DNA from: Druceiella hillmani
Taxonomy: Eukaryota > Arthropoda > Insecta > Lepidoptera > Hepialidae
Assembly: GCA_039881145.1 (NCBI GenBank)
Contig: JAYKKI010000016.1
Span: 14,080,501-14,144,500, forward strand
Direction of reading: 5' to 3'
DNA length: 64,000 bases
Position numbers and translations under genes: made by a program. Shown piece after piece: positions 36,740 to 49,755 of this stretch (position 1 is its first letter; every line of letters starts with the position of its first letter). A model generated the notes under the pieces. It ran no database searches, was not told the DNA's origin, and worked only from the letters and a program-made list of their open reading frames with translations.

Positions 36740-37250
36740 ATTTTTTGACTAAAATTTCAATGTTACATAATTATACTCTTAGGAAAATCATTAAAAATGG
36801 TCACTAAGTTAGATTTAAATGTAACAGTTGGAACTGCAACCTTAGTCAAAAATTAATGCACCAGCTGATTACGTCAAATAAACAATATTTTAGATATATT
36901 TTTTATATTACCTATATATTCGATGTTGATAGGCAAAATAAGTTTATCTTTGGTACTAGTATAACAGTTGTAACGGTAAGCTTGATGAATAAAACGTACC
37001 GGCTGATTATTTGGTATATATAACTATGTGATATTGATAGACATAGAGCTAAACAGAAAGCTTAGTTAACAATATGCGTACGCTCATTATGTTTAATATT
37101 CATGCAAATATATCTGGTGTTAATACGAAAGACATTTACTTTGAGCACCAATATAACAATTAAAATAGTAAGTTAACCAACATTACGTATCGGCTGAATG
37201 TGCAATATTTAAGCACGCATATCCTAAGCTGGTGAGCGAAATATTTGCTT
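36740..37250 (+). repeat. Degenerate tandem array, unit about 140-190 bp
   Basis: Three units share, in order, an AATATTGATAG-like block, a TATAACAGTTGTAACGGTAAG-like block, and a TACCGGCTGATTA-like block (the last at about 36,849-36,861, 37,001-37,013 and 37,187-37,199). Units have diverged strongly and spacing is uneven. No coding sequence is seen and the origin is unknown. Confidence 0.5.
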
Positions 37251-37718
37251 ATGGCATCAGCGTTTGTGTCATGTAAATTTTCGTCATCCAAAACGAATTA
37301 TAAAAAAAATCTAAAAACAGTACATTTATGATACCTATATCTAAATTTATGAAAAAGTAGAGACGTAATTTTGGTAGAATCTACTATAAAAAGCAATTGG
37401 GTTAATTATGTAAACATTTAAATAAATTATGTAATTATGTAAACTTGTCAGGATCTAAGCATAAATCTACATGAGAATCATATGAAAACGATACTACTCA
37501 GTGCTGTAATGATAAATTCATTTTCATAAACACCATCAGAGAATATGAATCTGACCTAGGCAGCACCAAATCGAAGAACATACTTATTGAAAATAAGTAT
37601 CGAGACTCAGATAAGTTTAAATATAACTCAGAAAATAAATTAAAATAGTGAAATTGTTATCTAAGTTTATTTGGAGCGGTATCTAACCCTATACCTATGA
37701 ATTACAATAAAGCAACAA

Positions 37719-37890
37719 CGTCAAGTGACTGAAAAATGAAATAGTCAGTTAATAAAGAATTAGAACATCACCTTCTTAATAGAACATGGACACTGGTAGA
37801 AAAATCAAAGAATTCAAAATCAATAGGATACATTAACAGGTCAGAACGAACCAAAGTCACACGTCTTAACTTTGTGTAAAATGATATGCA
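37719..37890 (+). pseudogene. Copia-type retrotransposon reverse-transcriptase fragment
   Basis: The conserved start of the Copia reverse transcriptase reads roughly W..A.N.EL..L..N.TW.LV.. P...K.IG. Here the frame reads KMK, a stop, then SVNKELEHHLLNRTWTLVEK and SKNSKSIGY before diverging, with another stop at about 37,877. Only about 50 residues are recognisable. I could not find integrase, RNase H or LTRs with confidence nearby, so it is a scrap of a Ty1/Copia polyprotein. Confidence 0.55.
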
Positions 37891-37899
37891 TGAAGAAAA

Positions 37900-40800
37900 A
37901 TGGTCGACTATTATCAAACATTTTCATTTACACTCCACCGTTCAGGCCGTCAAATTCAAACAGACGAATCTGTCAGTAATGCTTAGATCCAAAGACTAGA
38001 CTTTCGATAATTGATTACATTTTTTTATAAAACGGAGCCTCCGTTACCAAGTGATATAGGTGAACATAAGAAACAAAAATGTCGAATTTGTTGAATTTCA
38101 ATAGAGATATACACATATAGACATTAAGTAAGATTTTGTGTAAGAAAAATATATAAATGTTGTAACTGATCTAAGTTATGTATGTACAAACAATCACAAT
38201 GTTGACATATCTGCAAAGTCTTTGCCCAGAATTGAATTCAAATTTTTGAAACTTAAAATTGGAATGTTAAAATAAAATGCGATTGTCTAACTTTGTATTC
38301 TACTCACAATTTCTACTTTTTCGAAATGAGAGCATTATGCTTATCATATATAAATATCGTGATTGTTATCGTGTATTTTAAAGGAGGTATAATCGCTGAC
38401 TCAAGCATTATACTTCCTTTTCTTTCCGCAATATTAAAAACTTTTCATATATTTAATCATCAATTAGATAAAAAACCTGCCAAAAAAAAGATACATATCT
38501 TCGACACTTTATTAATAATTCAAATGTTAACGACAAATATTGTGAAAGTCCCAAAGGGTTGGATAAAACCTTCGATTGCTTGCTGTTATCGAGATGGCCT
38601 ATGAATAAATAGGGCAGGCAACAATCGCTTTCCAGTGACACCCATAAATAAATTTTTTAAATTATTTATTTATTGTTTAATTTCATGAATTTCCATACAG
38701 ACAGAATATGTTCCAGCAAAATATATATTATTTAAACTGCAAACTTAACAATAATTACTTAATAATTACTGCTAAGAAGCTGTTATCTTTTAATACTTTT
38801 TGAAAACTATACACTAAAAAATGTGTGTGGTGTGGCAGTTAAATCAAAACGTTTGTTCGTAAAGGTAGAATGGACGTATTTCACTCTTATTATATTTAAT
38901 TTTCTTGCTGCGCTACTTAATGACTTATTTTCCAAGAACAAATTGTCCCTTTTCAATACTGAAGCAAGTTCGCCTCGAGAAAAATAATAATGAGGCTCTA
39001 GAAATATGAGGAAATTTTATAAGTCATTAAAATACCAATAAAAACAATGTATAATACCAACACATCCTCTCATTTGATGTATACTACACAATTCAGTTTA
39101 TATCAGCAATACAAGAACGTTAACTGTTTGCATTCTAAAACTACTTTGGAACTTTCAAAAGCTTTTGTTTGGTTCTTTGTTGCAGGCGTATGAAGTTAAA
39201 TTGATATATCGAGTAAAGTTGAATGTCTGATTACAAATAAGTTTTAGGTTTCACTTTGGTCTTTGGCATAGTTTTTAATTAAATCCCGCTTCCAATAATA
39301 ATGTAGACATTACACTCTTCCAAAGGCCCAGATCTCAAAATTAATTACATTAAATTTTATGCACTCATAAATATACCGTTACTTAATTATAAATAGGTAA
39401 CAGTCCACTTACGAAAATAAGTAATTTATTGCTAAATAAATAGCATCTTTTCGAGAAAAAACATATGATTTTGTTACTTTGTATTCAAAATTACGTACAT
39501 TTTGATACTAAACTAACATAACTTTTTATTAATAATTATTCACAGCAAATTTTCGAGGTTATCTACATAAAGGAAACGTTAATGCCTTTTATTTAGAAAC
39601 TTTTATTTATCTTTTCCATATATCCAAACATCTCACACCATAAGATGTTCCTTTCTACATACTTAACTTGGTATATAGATAATAATTGTCTTGTCTAATT
39701 CAACAAAAGTAACGAATGAAAATAAAAACTTTTTCGAAGGTTATTTAAAGTAAAAATAAAGGGGTAATTGAAAGATTAAAAATTAAATATTTATTTTGAA
39801 ATTAGAACTATTTTAATAATGTCTAATTCAAAAAATTTGGAAATATTTCCTTAAATCAAGTGAGATACATCACGCAGCACAAAGCTTGTCGCCACACGTT
39901 TTATCAACCTTCCTTACTGAGATGTGAAAAAATGACATAAAATATGAATAGGAAGTCATAATTCAAATTTAGTTTACTCCAAGAAATTAATAGGTATAAC
40001 CAATCAACACGCATGAGAAGTATTTTCTCCATAGGTGAAAAAACAGAAGTGTACTGAATATTTACCAAACTCTCTTATCAGTTAAACACTATGTTTATCA
40101 GTTAAACACTATGTGGTTATAATACTTAAACCTATATATGTAATGTTTTAATATGCTGACATCATTCGGAGCTTATATAAAATTATTTAGGAAGATGTTT
40201 GCGAAACGAGCTTTATCCGTTCGTGCGACCGTGAAAAAAATTAATACATAGTTAAAGAAGGAGCCATTTTATGATTTTTCAGGTCGAGAAAGAGGATAAA
40301 ATAGGTTAAATTTTTTTATGACCAAATGTACCTCACAGAATATTGGCCATTAAAAATAATATTATGTTTTGGAAACCTATTAGTTAGTTTTACTTTTAAA
40401 ACAATGTATTGTGCATAGTTTGGAGAAAGATACGGTAGAACGCGAATTACATTCACAATAATAATCCTTGATAATTAGTGCGACGTGACAAGTAGACAAA
40501 GAAATAGAATAAAGCAAAAATAATTGAAATATATTGAGTTATACAATATTAATAATAAAGACGTCTACGAAGTACAATTGATCCCATACTAGTAGCTAAA
40601 TTTAATGATAGTTTTATATAAAGCGTAATAAATTTATAACAGTTATGAGTATCTTACTGAAGCCAAAAAAATCACACTAAAATAAATATTGAATATGAAA
40701 ACTCTTATATTTAAATGCACTGCAAACCTAATCATGGTTACTAAAAACATTATGTATTGACCATATAATACATTCCATTAAAATTTTTGCTCTTTGAGTT

Positions 40801-41750
40801 TCACAGTAAAAAAAGAACTTTTGCATTATGTTACTATTAGCTCCGATGTCTATCTGTGGATGTCTTGAATTGTTTATGTATAGTTTTAGAGCTGTATAAC
40901 TTAAAATTTTCCAAAAATGTACTTCGTATAAAGTTCACGAATAATTTGCAGCAAAACAATAAACAAATGTAATGAAGGCGTGAGCCAAAATTTTCTACGT
41001 GTGAACAATTTTCCTCCCCATACAGGTAGAGATAGTGAAATTTTTATTCACCTAACTTTTGAACAGGACAGAAATGAAAGAGTATAAAATGAAATTGAAT
41101 TTCTTTTTTCATGTTTTATGTCATTGAAACCGAAAACGAGTTTCATTTTTTATATCTATTTGCATAATATTAATCTTCAGTGACCTGCTATATGTTGTCG
41201 ACGCTATTCCTAATTTGTTAACCACTAGCATGAAAAAAACGATGACTTTTTTTATATACCAATAATGAAAATTGTACTTTTCGTACATATTCTTACACCC
41301 AATTGACCCATTTGTTGGTCAGAGTCATTTTATATTTGTTTACCTGGGCTCATTATTAACAATAGCTAAGAAATTTATTTATTTATTAAACGAATCTGAG
41401 TAATAAATATTATCCACAAAGAAATAGTAGCTACTATAGGTATAGCTACGTATATTTACGTGGCCATGGATTTAATGAAAATTAAGCCTTAATATATCTT
41501 CTAAATACAAATACTTTATTAAGAACTAAATACAAGTAAGAAAGTAAAGCAAAAATTTCAAAATTAATACTAACTAATAAAATTAATACTATCGCCTAAC
41601 TACTGGCTTTGTCAAAATTGCGACCCATAGATTCGAATTTTATTAAAAATCTTTTCGATATGTCACAAGAAGTCAGTCAGTGTATAGTTTTTGTCTTCAT
41701 AATCATTATCGTAATTTAAACCATTATCGGCTTTGCAAATTGCTACATGT
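37900..41750. other. AT-rich stretch without recognisable genes
   Basis: Apart from the R-family fragment at 40,010-40,245 I see no known gene. A 103-codon frame at 38,293-38,604 has a hydrophobic N-terminal half and a basic C-terminal half (KKPAKKKIHIF, later VPKGWIKPS). It matches no family I know. A 20-bp unit, TATCAGTTAAACACTATGTK, is tandemly duplicated at 40,076-40,115. Confidence 0.45.
40010..40245 (+). repeat. R-family repeat fragment
   Basis: The block GCTGACATCATTCGGAGCTT, then ATGTTTGCGAAACGAGCTTT and CGTGCGACCGTGAAA, aligns in order with 29,210-29,290. The ATG and the next 13 codons match the open core of that copy (MFAKRALSVRATVK). Similarity stops after GTGAAA, so only the first half of the repeat is present. 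Confidence 0.6.
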
Positions 41751-42002
41751 ATGCGTATGTCAGCAACTCAAGCAACTATGTACAGTCAATAACGAACAGG
41801 TGATGATATTCATGTTTTTTAATTAATGCATGTACCGCCGAGCGATATTGGTTCTGTTGTATTCATGTGTATAAATGGATTGATCGTGCGCAAGTCGATG
41901 ACAGTGCTAACATAGAATACAGCGTCTATAGTATATGCTTAGTTCATCGATCTTACACTTCAAACATACATTCATTCTAACTAGACGAAATTGTTTTTTG
42001 GG

Positions 42003-42026
42003 TGTTACATAATTTTGGCCCAGTCG
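42003..42026 (+). other. Possible 3' LTR end plus primer-binding-site-like sequence
   Basis: GTGTTACATAATTTTGGCCC followed by AGTC resembles the junction of an LTR ending in ...TTACA with a TGG-starting primer-binding site of Gypsy-like elements. The preceding few hundred bases (about 41,750-42,005) are richer in GC than the surroundings and could be the LTR. No gag or pol is visible downstream and no second LTR was found. Confidence 0.18.
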
Positions 42027-43232
42027 GTTCTCAGTCATTTTTGAAGAATTCCTCTTCGTGAGATATAATCATTTCTTTTACCACGAGGATACAAACTGTT
42101 GTCTCTGAAATAACGCTTAAAAAAGTGCGACATTGGATATTGACTTTTTATTGGATAAAAATGAAAAAAAATTAAAATAATTTATCGTAAATCGAACAAG
42201 TCAATAGTTAAAATTTTAAAATAGCTACTTGAGTTGTAATCACATAATACGTAAAGTTTTTAGACGTGATACCTCATTGTTATTATAACAATGACTACCA
42301 TATTAATGCTGAGACGACGGCTATACTCGGAACCTTGGCTGAAAAAATGTATACTGAATATTTAATCCTACTGCTTGTCTTTTATATAAAAAAAAGACTG
42401 CTTCTTTATTTAAAGATGAACTACAGTTTCCACCTGATAAAAATTTGAATGAATGAAAATTTGTGTACGATAATATTATTAAGGAGATATACATTTATAC
42501 TATCTATTCACTGCATGGTTACAGAGCATGGAGTTTATTTCACCAGGCGAATGCAATAAATATTTTAACACAAAATAATATTTCGTTTGAAAAAAATAAT
42601 TTAAAACTTTGTCTAGAAATAATCATAAGGATGTGTTATAGAGGGCAGTGTTGTAATTTTACAAACTTTAATTTAAATTTGACTGTAAATATATAAATTT
42701 ATTGTTAAAAGTTCTCACTGAGTGATATCCATTGATTATGGGTTATGCTTTTAAATAATTATAAATAACTAATAAAGAACAAAAATGAAGTAGATTACAT
42801 TAAAGAAAGGCTACTCATAAAAAATAACTCATCAAAAATCAGAACACAAGAATCAGAACTCAAATAAATACATAAATTACTATATACTTAAATAACATAA
42901 ATAAATTCTGCATAGCTGCAAAAACCTAGTAGGCTTTAATAATAGTATTTTGTCATTCAGTTAAAATGTTGAAAAAATCCTGGAAGTTTCAAAATCAGTG
43001 TCTTTTACCAGAATGGCGCGAAATGTTACTTTTAGCCAAGGTATAATTTTATACAAATTTAAATAATTTTACATATTCATTATATACATTCGAGTTGGGG
43101 TGAATTATTTACAAAGGCTGGAAATATTCATAAAATACACTATTATGACATTATCCATTCTCTAATTAACTCAATATTAAGAACAGAGAGTTTTTGTAAT
43201 AATATCCCATGTAGAATATATACGTTAATTTT

Positions 43233-43471
43233 GTAGAAATTCATTATTCACAATTTAAATGAAACTACGTGATGTAGTATTATTTCTACTTTCTTTAAGT
43301 TCTTTACCACGACCTAGGTTTCGTTATATTACAACATCTTCTAAATCTTTGGTAATATCCCACCTGAAGATGTTATAATACAACAAAACCTAGATCGTCG
43401 TAAAGAATTTAAAGAAAATAGAAGTAACATTACATCACGTAGTTTCATTTAAATTGTGATTAATAATTTCC
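43233..43471. mobile_element. Inverted pair of Penelope-type hammerhead-ribozyme-like sequences
   Basis: Two arms of about 105 bp, roughly 85-90% alike, face each other around a loop of about 20-30 bases. On the plus strand the right arm reads CCAC, CTGAAGA (43,364-43,370), a short TGTT...AACA stem, AAAA, then CCTAGATC. On the minus strand the left arm reads a degenerate TTAGAAGA, a GTT...AAC stem, GAAA (43,319-43,322), then CCTAGGTC and GTGG. Taken together they fit a minimal type I hammerhead: CUGANGA, stem II, GAAA, a tiny CC-UA-GG stem III, a UC cleavage site, and stem I from CCAC with GUGG. Penelope-like retroelements are known to carry such motifs, often in repeated LTR-like ends. Each arm has one broken core box, so both are probably inactive. 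No reverse transcriptase is seen nearby. Confidence 0.6.
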
Positions 43472-46400
43472 AATAAAAAAACATAAATTATTATATTTTA
43501 ATACTACCTTCATCATTATTTCTGATTATCTTCACTATTTTATACATTTGTCAAGTTTTTAGGTAGAAATAAATTTGAAGGTTACTTCAGCAAAATTTAA
43601 ATTTACATAAAAATTAATGTTACATTATTTTTTATATGTAGATTTAAATGACGACTGATTCAATTTACGAGGAATAAAAAATATTTTTTTCATAATTTTA
43701 AGTAGAATAATTTGGAAAAAAAGGAAGAAGGAATATATTTTTTTGCGTATTTCGATATATATCTATAAATGCAATGCCTAATATGAAAATGTATCCAGAC
43801 TCTTATAACTAGCAATTTTAAGTGATATTCTTTACCGTATACGGAATTAGAAAAAAACTGGACTCAAAGTCCATAATTTATCTCCATAAAATATCCCAAT
43901 TAATATTTATGTGTTTTACTTATTAATAAGGATGGCGGTTAAATATATTTTACTAGTCTGCCAAATTTCATAAGTCAATCATTTTCCAAGGAAATCATCT
44001 TTATACAGGCACTTGATTGATTTCATGAGGATTCCTATTTTCCTTTCGAGCCATTAAACACTAGAAAAGAAAAATAAAGTGATTAATGTCATCGAGAAAC
44101 TCTCCGACTACTTTTGTACAATATGATTATGACTGAAAGCTTTGTTCTAACTAAAATATACAATATCTATTTTGCAACCTCCACTTAAATTCTTTCAGAA
44201 TCAGGTTGAATCCTTAAATCCAATTAAACAGTCAGTTGACTTTAGATGTTACGAAAAGTTCTGTGAAGCTATTAATTGGGAATTAAAAATTCACTTAAAT
44301 TTAAATGCAATAATCTGCGATTATTTGCTTAATTTATTATATTTATGATCCAAAGCGAGAGACGAAAATTTAATCCCAATCATACTAAATATACTGTAAG
44401 CCAATCTATAAGTGTTTTCTAAATTGGGAATGATCCATAAGAAAATATGTAATTCAATAACACGGATTTGCATCAGAGGATAATTTTGAATACGTTTCTT
44501 ATTCTAAGACAGATTACCAAAATATTATAATATGATAATATATCTAAATCACGAATCTAAAAATTTCAGTAATGGAATAAGAACGTAGGAACTAATTTTA
44601 TTTTCTAAAATTTATAATTCACTATTGCTAATTACATTATATTAACTATTGCTAATTATATTCAAATTAATATCATGTATCATATGTTAAGCATGGCAGT
44701 GCTCAGAGGGAATTTACTAAACAGTTCAAAGGTAATTAATTTGATCATGTTGGTAAAATACGTAATTGATTGTGGTTCAGAATGTTTTAAAAACGGTTCA
44801 ATGTTGACATAATGGAAAATATAACAATTTAGAAAATGAAGAATAAAGAAATGTAAATTAGTTGTACATGGAAAAAAATTATATAAATGCAGATGAAGAA
44901 CATACTGATATGTTCAATATATTAATGTACTGGGATTATTCAAGCAGGGGTATTTATCGAGCACCAATTCCATGAAAAATTGTTAAACCCATTCAATCCA
45001 TTTATATTTAATATCACAAAATCATATATAAATCATGTACATTCTTGAAACAATGAAAGAATACATTAAGAAACTCTACTAAAGTAGGCACATAAGAATT
45101 TATATATCCAACAGCATAACCGATAGAACGACCGAGAATTAAGAAAACTATGAAAACACAATATGCAAATGGTGACGCGACCACGGATATATGGAAAGAA
45201 ATTTGGTTTGACATATATGTCAAAAAACTAGGAAATTTCTGTATATTTTAATATTTTCTGAATATACGACAAATAAGAAAGAAGAGTGAATTATTGCAAC
45301 TATTGAAGCAGCTACATTTTTCTTTGAATACGAGAAAGCGATTATTAAAATGCCTATTCCATTTAGGAACGAAGAAATGGCAGATTTGTCTGTGATGATA
45401 ATAAGAATTTATTGATATATTATGATAAATAATTAGATAAAAGGGAAGAATTTGAATACAATATAGATATTCAAAAAAACTATTCAAAATTCTAGACTAT
45501 TGTGCCGAAAGGAAACCTGATGAAGATGTAGTGTTAGATAGCCAACAAGAACCGAGAACCAAATTCATTTGAATAACTGTATAGTGATCATAAATGATGT
45601 TAATATTGATCTGCAGATGGCCACACTAAATAAATTAGGCGAAATTGCTAGAACAAAAGGAAATGTTATGCCTAACGCTCAATTTAATTCTAAAATGCGG
45701 ATAGCAAATCATAAACAATAAGAGTACTTTACTTTTATTTTTCATAGAACATAATATGTTATAGGTATTATTTACCGAACTAGTCGGATGTGGAATGGGA
45801 TAGGTAATAAAATTTATAATTAAGATACGCGCGGTATGAAGTGAAACGTTACATATAAAAAATCACGAGAAGAACTCTTAATACTGAACAACTTTTATTA
45901 TGGAATCATACGCCAAATTCTTATGGATAAATTTAGCATTTTTGCTTTCTGTAATTTATGACGTCATTTAAAATAGTTTATAGTCGTATATATTTTTTCC
46001 AGAACCTCTAAAAAACTTTCTTATGTAATTAGATATTTAACTGAGAAGTTTGACAAAGTATGTGAATAATTATAAGTTATGTGAGTAATTATAGAAGTAA
46101 TAATTGGGAAAGTATTCAAAAACATTTGTGATGTATTCATTACATGTAGTAATAACAGGATGTAATTATAGCTCCTTTTTAGATTGCTACTGCTTGTGCT
46201 GTCCAAATTAACCGTTCATAAGTACACAGCTATGACCTCTTCTACCTACTCTTGCGCTTTCGGTTGCACTACACTTGTTTTGTGGTTATTTTTTATAACA
46301 TTTAGAGGTAGAAACATTTTCTGGGACACTCGTATTTTACTGGCATCATGCAATGATGCCAGTAAAATAGTAAGTAAGGAATGATGCAAGTTAAATGGAA

Positions 46401-47554
46401 TTAATTTTTTGGAACATATATATTTAACCTGCCTCATTGCAGTAAGAAAGACAGTGAAACACCAATAGATTTCAAAAAGAAAATGTATATTTCACGAATA
46501 AATCACGATTTAGATTTTCAAATAATGGTAACAGACTAACAAAAACAGAATGTTTTGTATTTTAATTGCTTCTCATTCCAACATTTTGGAATAGATTTTT
46601 ATAATGTTTCTTCTTATACGTAGAATTTTATCTCATGGAAATATTTGAATTGAGAAAATATTGATATTAATCATAATGTTCAAAATAAAGATAATCAAAA
46701 TTGTAAGAAAGATACGGATGACATAGAATTGTCATTTTAACGACAATATTAATTCTATATTTAATAAATAATATGGTATTCCGAAAATTGTTCCACTTCT
46801 TTCTTAAATTCCATTTTCGAAAATTCCCAAATGCGTAAAAAACGATTACATTGGTCATCAAAGTTTTCACTTGCAGTCATCTCAAGAATATTTCATTTTT
46901 TCAAGAGGTTCATAGTATACGATTAAAAGGCGTTAGGTGAATACTCCCATCTTTATATACAATTCATTATTATATAACTTTCAAAATATCCACGCCAATA
47001 TTTTTTTTTATATATATTTCAATTAATTATGAAATTAAGAAACAATATGGGAATAAAACTTGATGCAGCGGTTAAGATACTCGAACTAAACGGTAAGTTA
47101 CCATGTTGAATGACTCGTGTTCGCGTTTGGGCGATAGTTTTTTTCAGTTTTATGATTTTGATTATTATTACAATTACTTTTTATTTACTAATATTCAACA
47201 TAGAAAGATGTCAAATTCTAATTACATGAAAAAAACCTAACCTTTAGTGATAGTAAAAATTATAGGAGAAGAAATTTTGGTTCAAAACGCATGAATAATA
47301 AATTTAAGAAAGTTTTGTTGTGATGGTATGGGATGTGTGCAAAAAGGATGAGTAACAGCTGTAAAGATGAAAAATACATACAGTAGGCCTTAGGTCATGT
47401 CTTATTCACTGATGAGTCTGAGGATAAAAATATATTCTGGGAGACAAAGTAATGAATAATTAAATTGAATAGTAAAAAATAAAATTGAACAGTAAATTGT
47501 AATAATAACTTAAAACGATTTCAGATAATGGAATTGTCCCTAAGATATGACCAA
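43472..47554. other. AT-rich stretch without recognisable genes
   Basis: Two minus-strand frames at 45,014-45,223 and 45,248-45,487 are rich in hydrophobic residues, and the plus strand opposite them is also fairly open. I recognise no family. A short frame before a good splice donor (GGTAAGTT at about 47,094) reads MGIKLDAAVKILELN, too short to judge. Confidence 0.4.
46334..46368. repeat. Perfect palindrome, 16-bp arms
   Basis: ATTTTACTGGCATCAT, three bases, then the exact reverse complement. It could be a terminator-like hairpin, a transposon scar or chance. No element ends are evident around it. Confidence 0.9.
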
Positions 47555-48075
47555 ACGTAACGTAGAAATAATACTCTCTCGATAGGCAAAAAGGTAAGAT
47601 GTTCTAGATGGATATGCACTGCTCACACTAATAAAACCCCTTAATGTATTTGAAACTTATTTATACAAAATTTCTTGCACAATTTTTCCACAAATTTGTC
47701 TACAGATATTCTGCCAACAATAATCGTAGTTCACGGCAAATTATATGGGGAGACGTTTAGGTCCGTTAAAGTTCCAAACGGTCTACGTGATAAGAATATG
47801 GTCACCCTCGAGGTGAACTTTGGTCGTAAGTTGGTCAAAATTCAATTAACATCGAGCGAAGTATCGAGGAGCGTTGATTGGAACGATTCTTTTTGATTCC
47901 ATTTTGATGAAAAAATTTAATGAATAATTATGGTTTTTATAATAACCTAATTACGAGTATTTCAACTATATGTATAGGTTATTTTATTGAATCATAAATT
48001 TAAAGCAAGCAATTGAGCAATTATCAATTAGCTATTTTATAATTACGAGAGCTATTACTACATTCTAAAAGCAGC
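47555..48075 (+). repeat. R-family repeat, solitary copy
   Basis: It aligns with 29,080-29,450 and, further on, with the outer part of 27,000-27,180 (the TTTAAAGCAA block near 48,000). It carries GTCCGTTAAAGTTCCAAACG and an open frame of 73 codons at 47,675-47,896 containing SVKVPNGLRDKNMVTLEVNF, alignable with the core of the other copies, and then diverges. No flanking target duplication was recognised. Confidence 0.7.
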
Positions 48076-49570
48076 TTTTAAAATGTCACGTGGAATTTGT
48101 TTTTCATTGGTGTGTGTATATCAAATTACCGTATTTCTCTAAATATGTATAGAAAAAAAGCATAGCTTATCAGGTTGCTAGGAGTCATTTATGAACAGAG
48201 CTTGAAGTCTCTCGCCAATAGGAAATGTATAGTGCTGTTTATGAATACGGGTTTCACTTAGGTTTTAATATTTTAACAATTTCCTTCGATTTCAGTTATC
48301 TTCTAATTTTTATGAATAAAAAGTTTATTTCTTTGCATTTTGATATTCCTACACGATATTACTTTTTTAAAAAAATTTGTGAAAATATTGATGAATTTCG
48401 AATAGTAAAATTTAGTTTTTTAGTTCATTTAAATAAGTTAGGGTGAAAGAAGCTCAAAAATTTGTAACAGATTAAAATATAGCCCGATAAAGATAATAGG
48501 AAACGACTAATTTATTTCAAAATTCATATTAGTTTAACAGAAAACACGTAAATGTTTGGTGAAGTTTCGTTTCTTTGAATAAAACACACCAAGTAGCAGC
48601 TCTTCTACTCTCACGAGATAATTAATTAAAAAAATACGATGTCATTTACCACACATTATTAAAGTAAAACTTTTACAGAAGCACTCTAAATAATTTTGGA
48701 ACCTTCTGTAGGATTAACGAATTGCAAAATACGCAACTTTGAATTGTCTGTTTATCTTATCCTAGTTAAATCAATATATATGTATCATTTCATTATTTTT
48801 GAAGTTTTTGATTTTAATTTCTATTAATTTAAACAATAATATTTACAGTATTTCAGCAATATGATTATTTTCATGTTTCAGCCGTCGAAACCGTTTAAAA
48901 TTATCAAGAAATTTTCAAATCCTTCTTTCGATAAATTCCACTTTTAATTGTGTTGAGCCATTAATAACTGCATTTAATTGATATAATTGAAATAAATAGT
49001 TATTAAAAAACTTTACCGCAACATGGCCAAATAAGTTTGTACTAAAAATTAGACCGAACAGAAATTTGACACTTTAAATTTAACTAATAAAATAATGGTG
49101 AAAGCTCCAAGACATATACCTCGAGGAAACCTACAAGTATTTAAGCCGTCCTTTTAAGTTGCCGGAAATCCAAATTGATCGTACATTGCTTTTATCGCAC
49201 ATCGTCTTTCGATGTTTTCTTTTAATTAAATTTTAATTAATTAAATTTGTAGCCTATTTTCTTTAAAACCCCGTTTATTCTAAAGATTTATTATACTTAT
49301 CGATTTATTATAAAATAAGTGAAATAGTTGTCTACATGTTTTAAAATTAATATGTTTTTATGTCATATTGCAAAGAAAATAATATTTCAAGTTCATATTA
49401 TTACTTCAATTTCTTAAAGATCAAAATGACAATTTCAAGAATATTTATTAAGCTATTTATCTGATGAATCTACCTGTAGATACCGTAACATAAAATACAT
49501 TGTATGCATACCGTGATTAATAATGTATTTTAACGGAGATTTAAATTAGATAGCCTGTTTAGTTAGCTCC
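48076..49570. other. AT-rich stretch without recognisable genes
   Basis: No gene, RNA or known element was recognised. The 73-codon frame at 48,225-48,446 matches nothing I know. Confidence 0.5.
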
Positions 49571-49574
49571 GACT

Positions 49575-49576
<2 letters not shown>

Positions 49577-49670
<94 letters not shown>

Positions 49671-49672
49671 CT
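49577..49672. repeat. (TA)n microsatellite
   Basis: About 95 bases of TA repeat with one AAACA interruption, about 85 bases left of the mariner remnant. Confidence 0.96.
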
Positions 49673-49755
49673 TAATTGTTGTTTATTAAAATACGATTAA
49701 AAATTATTTTTTTAGGTTTAATGTATCTTAATATATGTAATAAAATTTAATAATT

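Noticed and set aside
38293..38604. 103-codon frame as a gene
   Set aside because: No homologous family, signal or splice context was recognised. Length alone is weak evidence in this sequence.
45014..45487. Hydrophobic minus-strand frames as a chemoreceptor gene fragment
   Set aside because: Membrane-like composition only. No receptor motif, and the opposite strand is similarly open.
47409..47432. CTGATGAG followed by GGATAAA as a second hammerhead ribozyme
   Set aside because: The GAAA box and stem I are absent, and an 8-base match of this kind is expected by chance in 64 kb.
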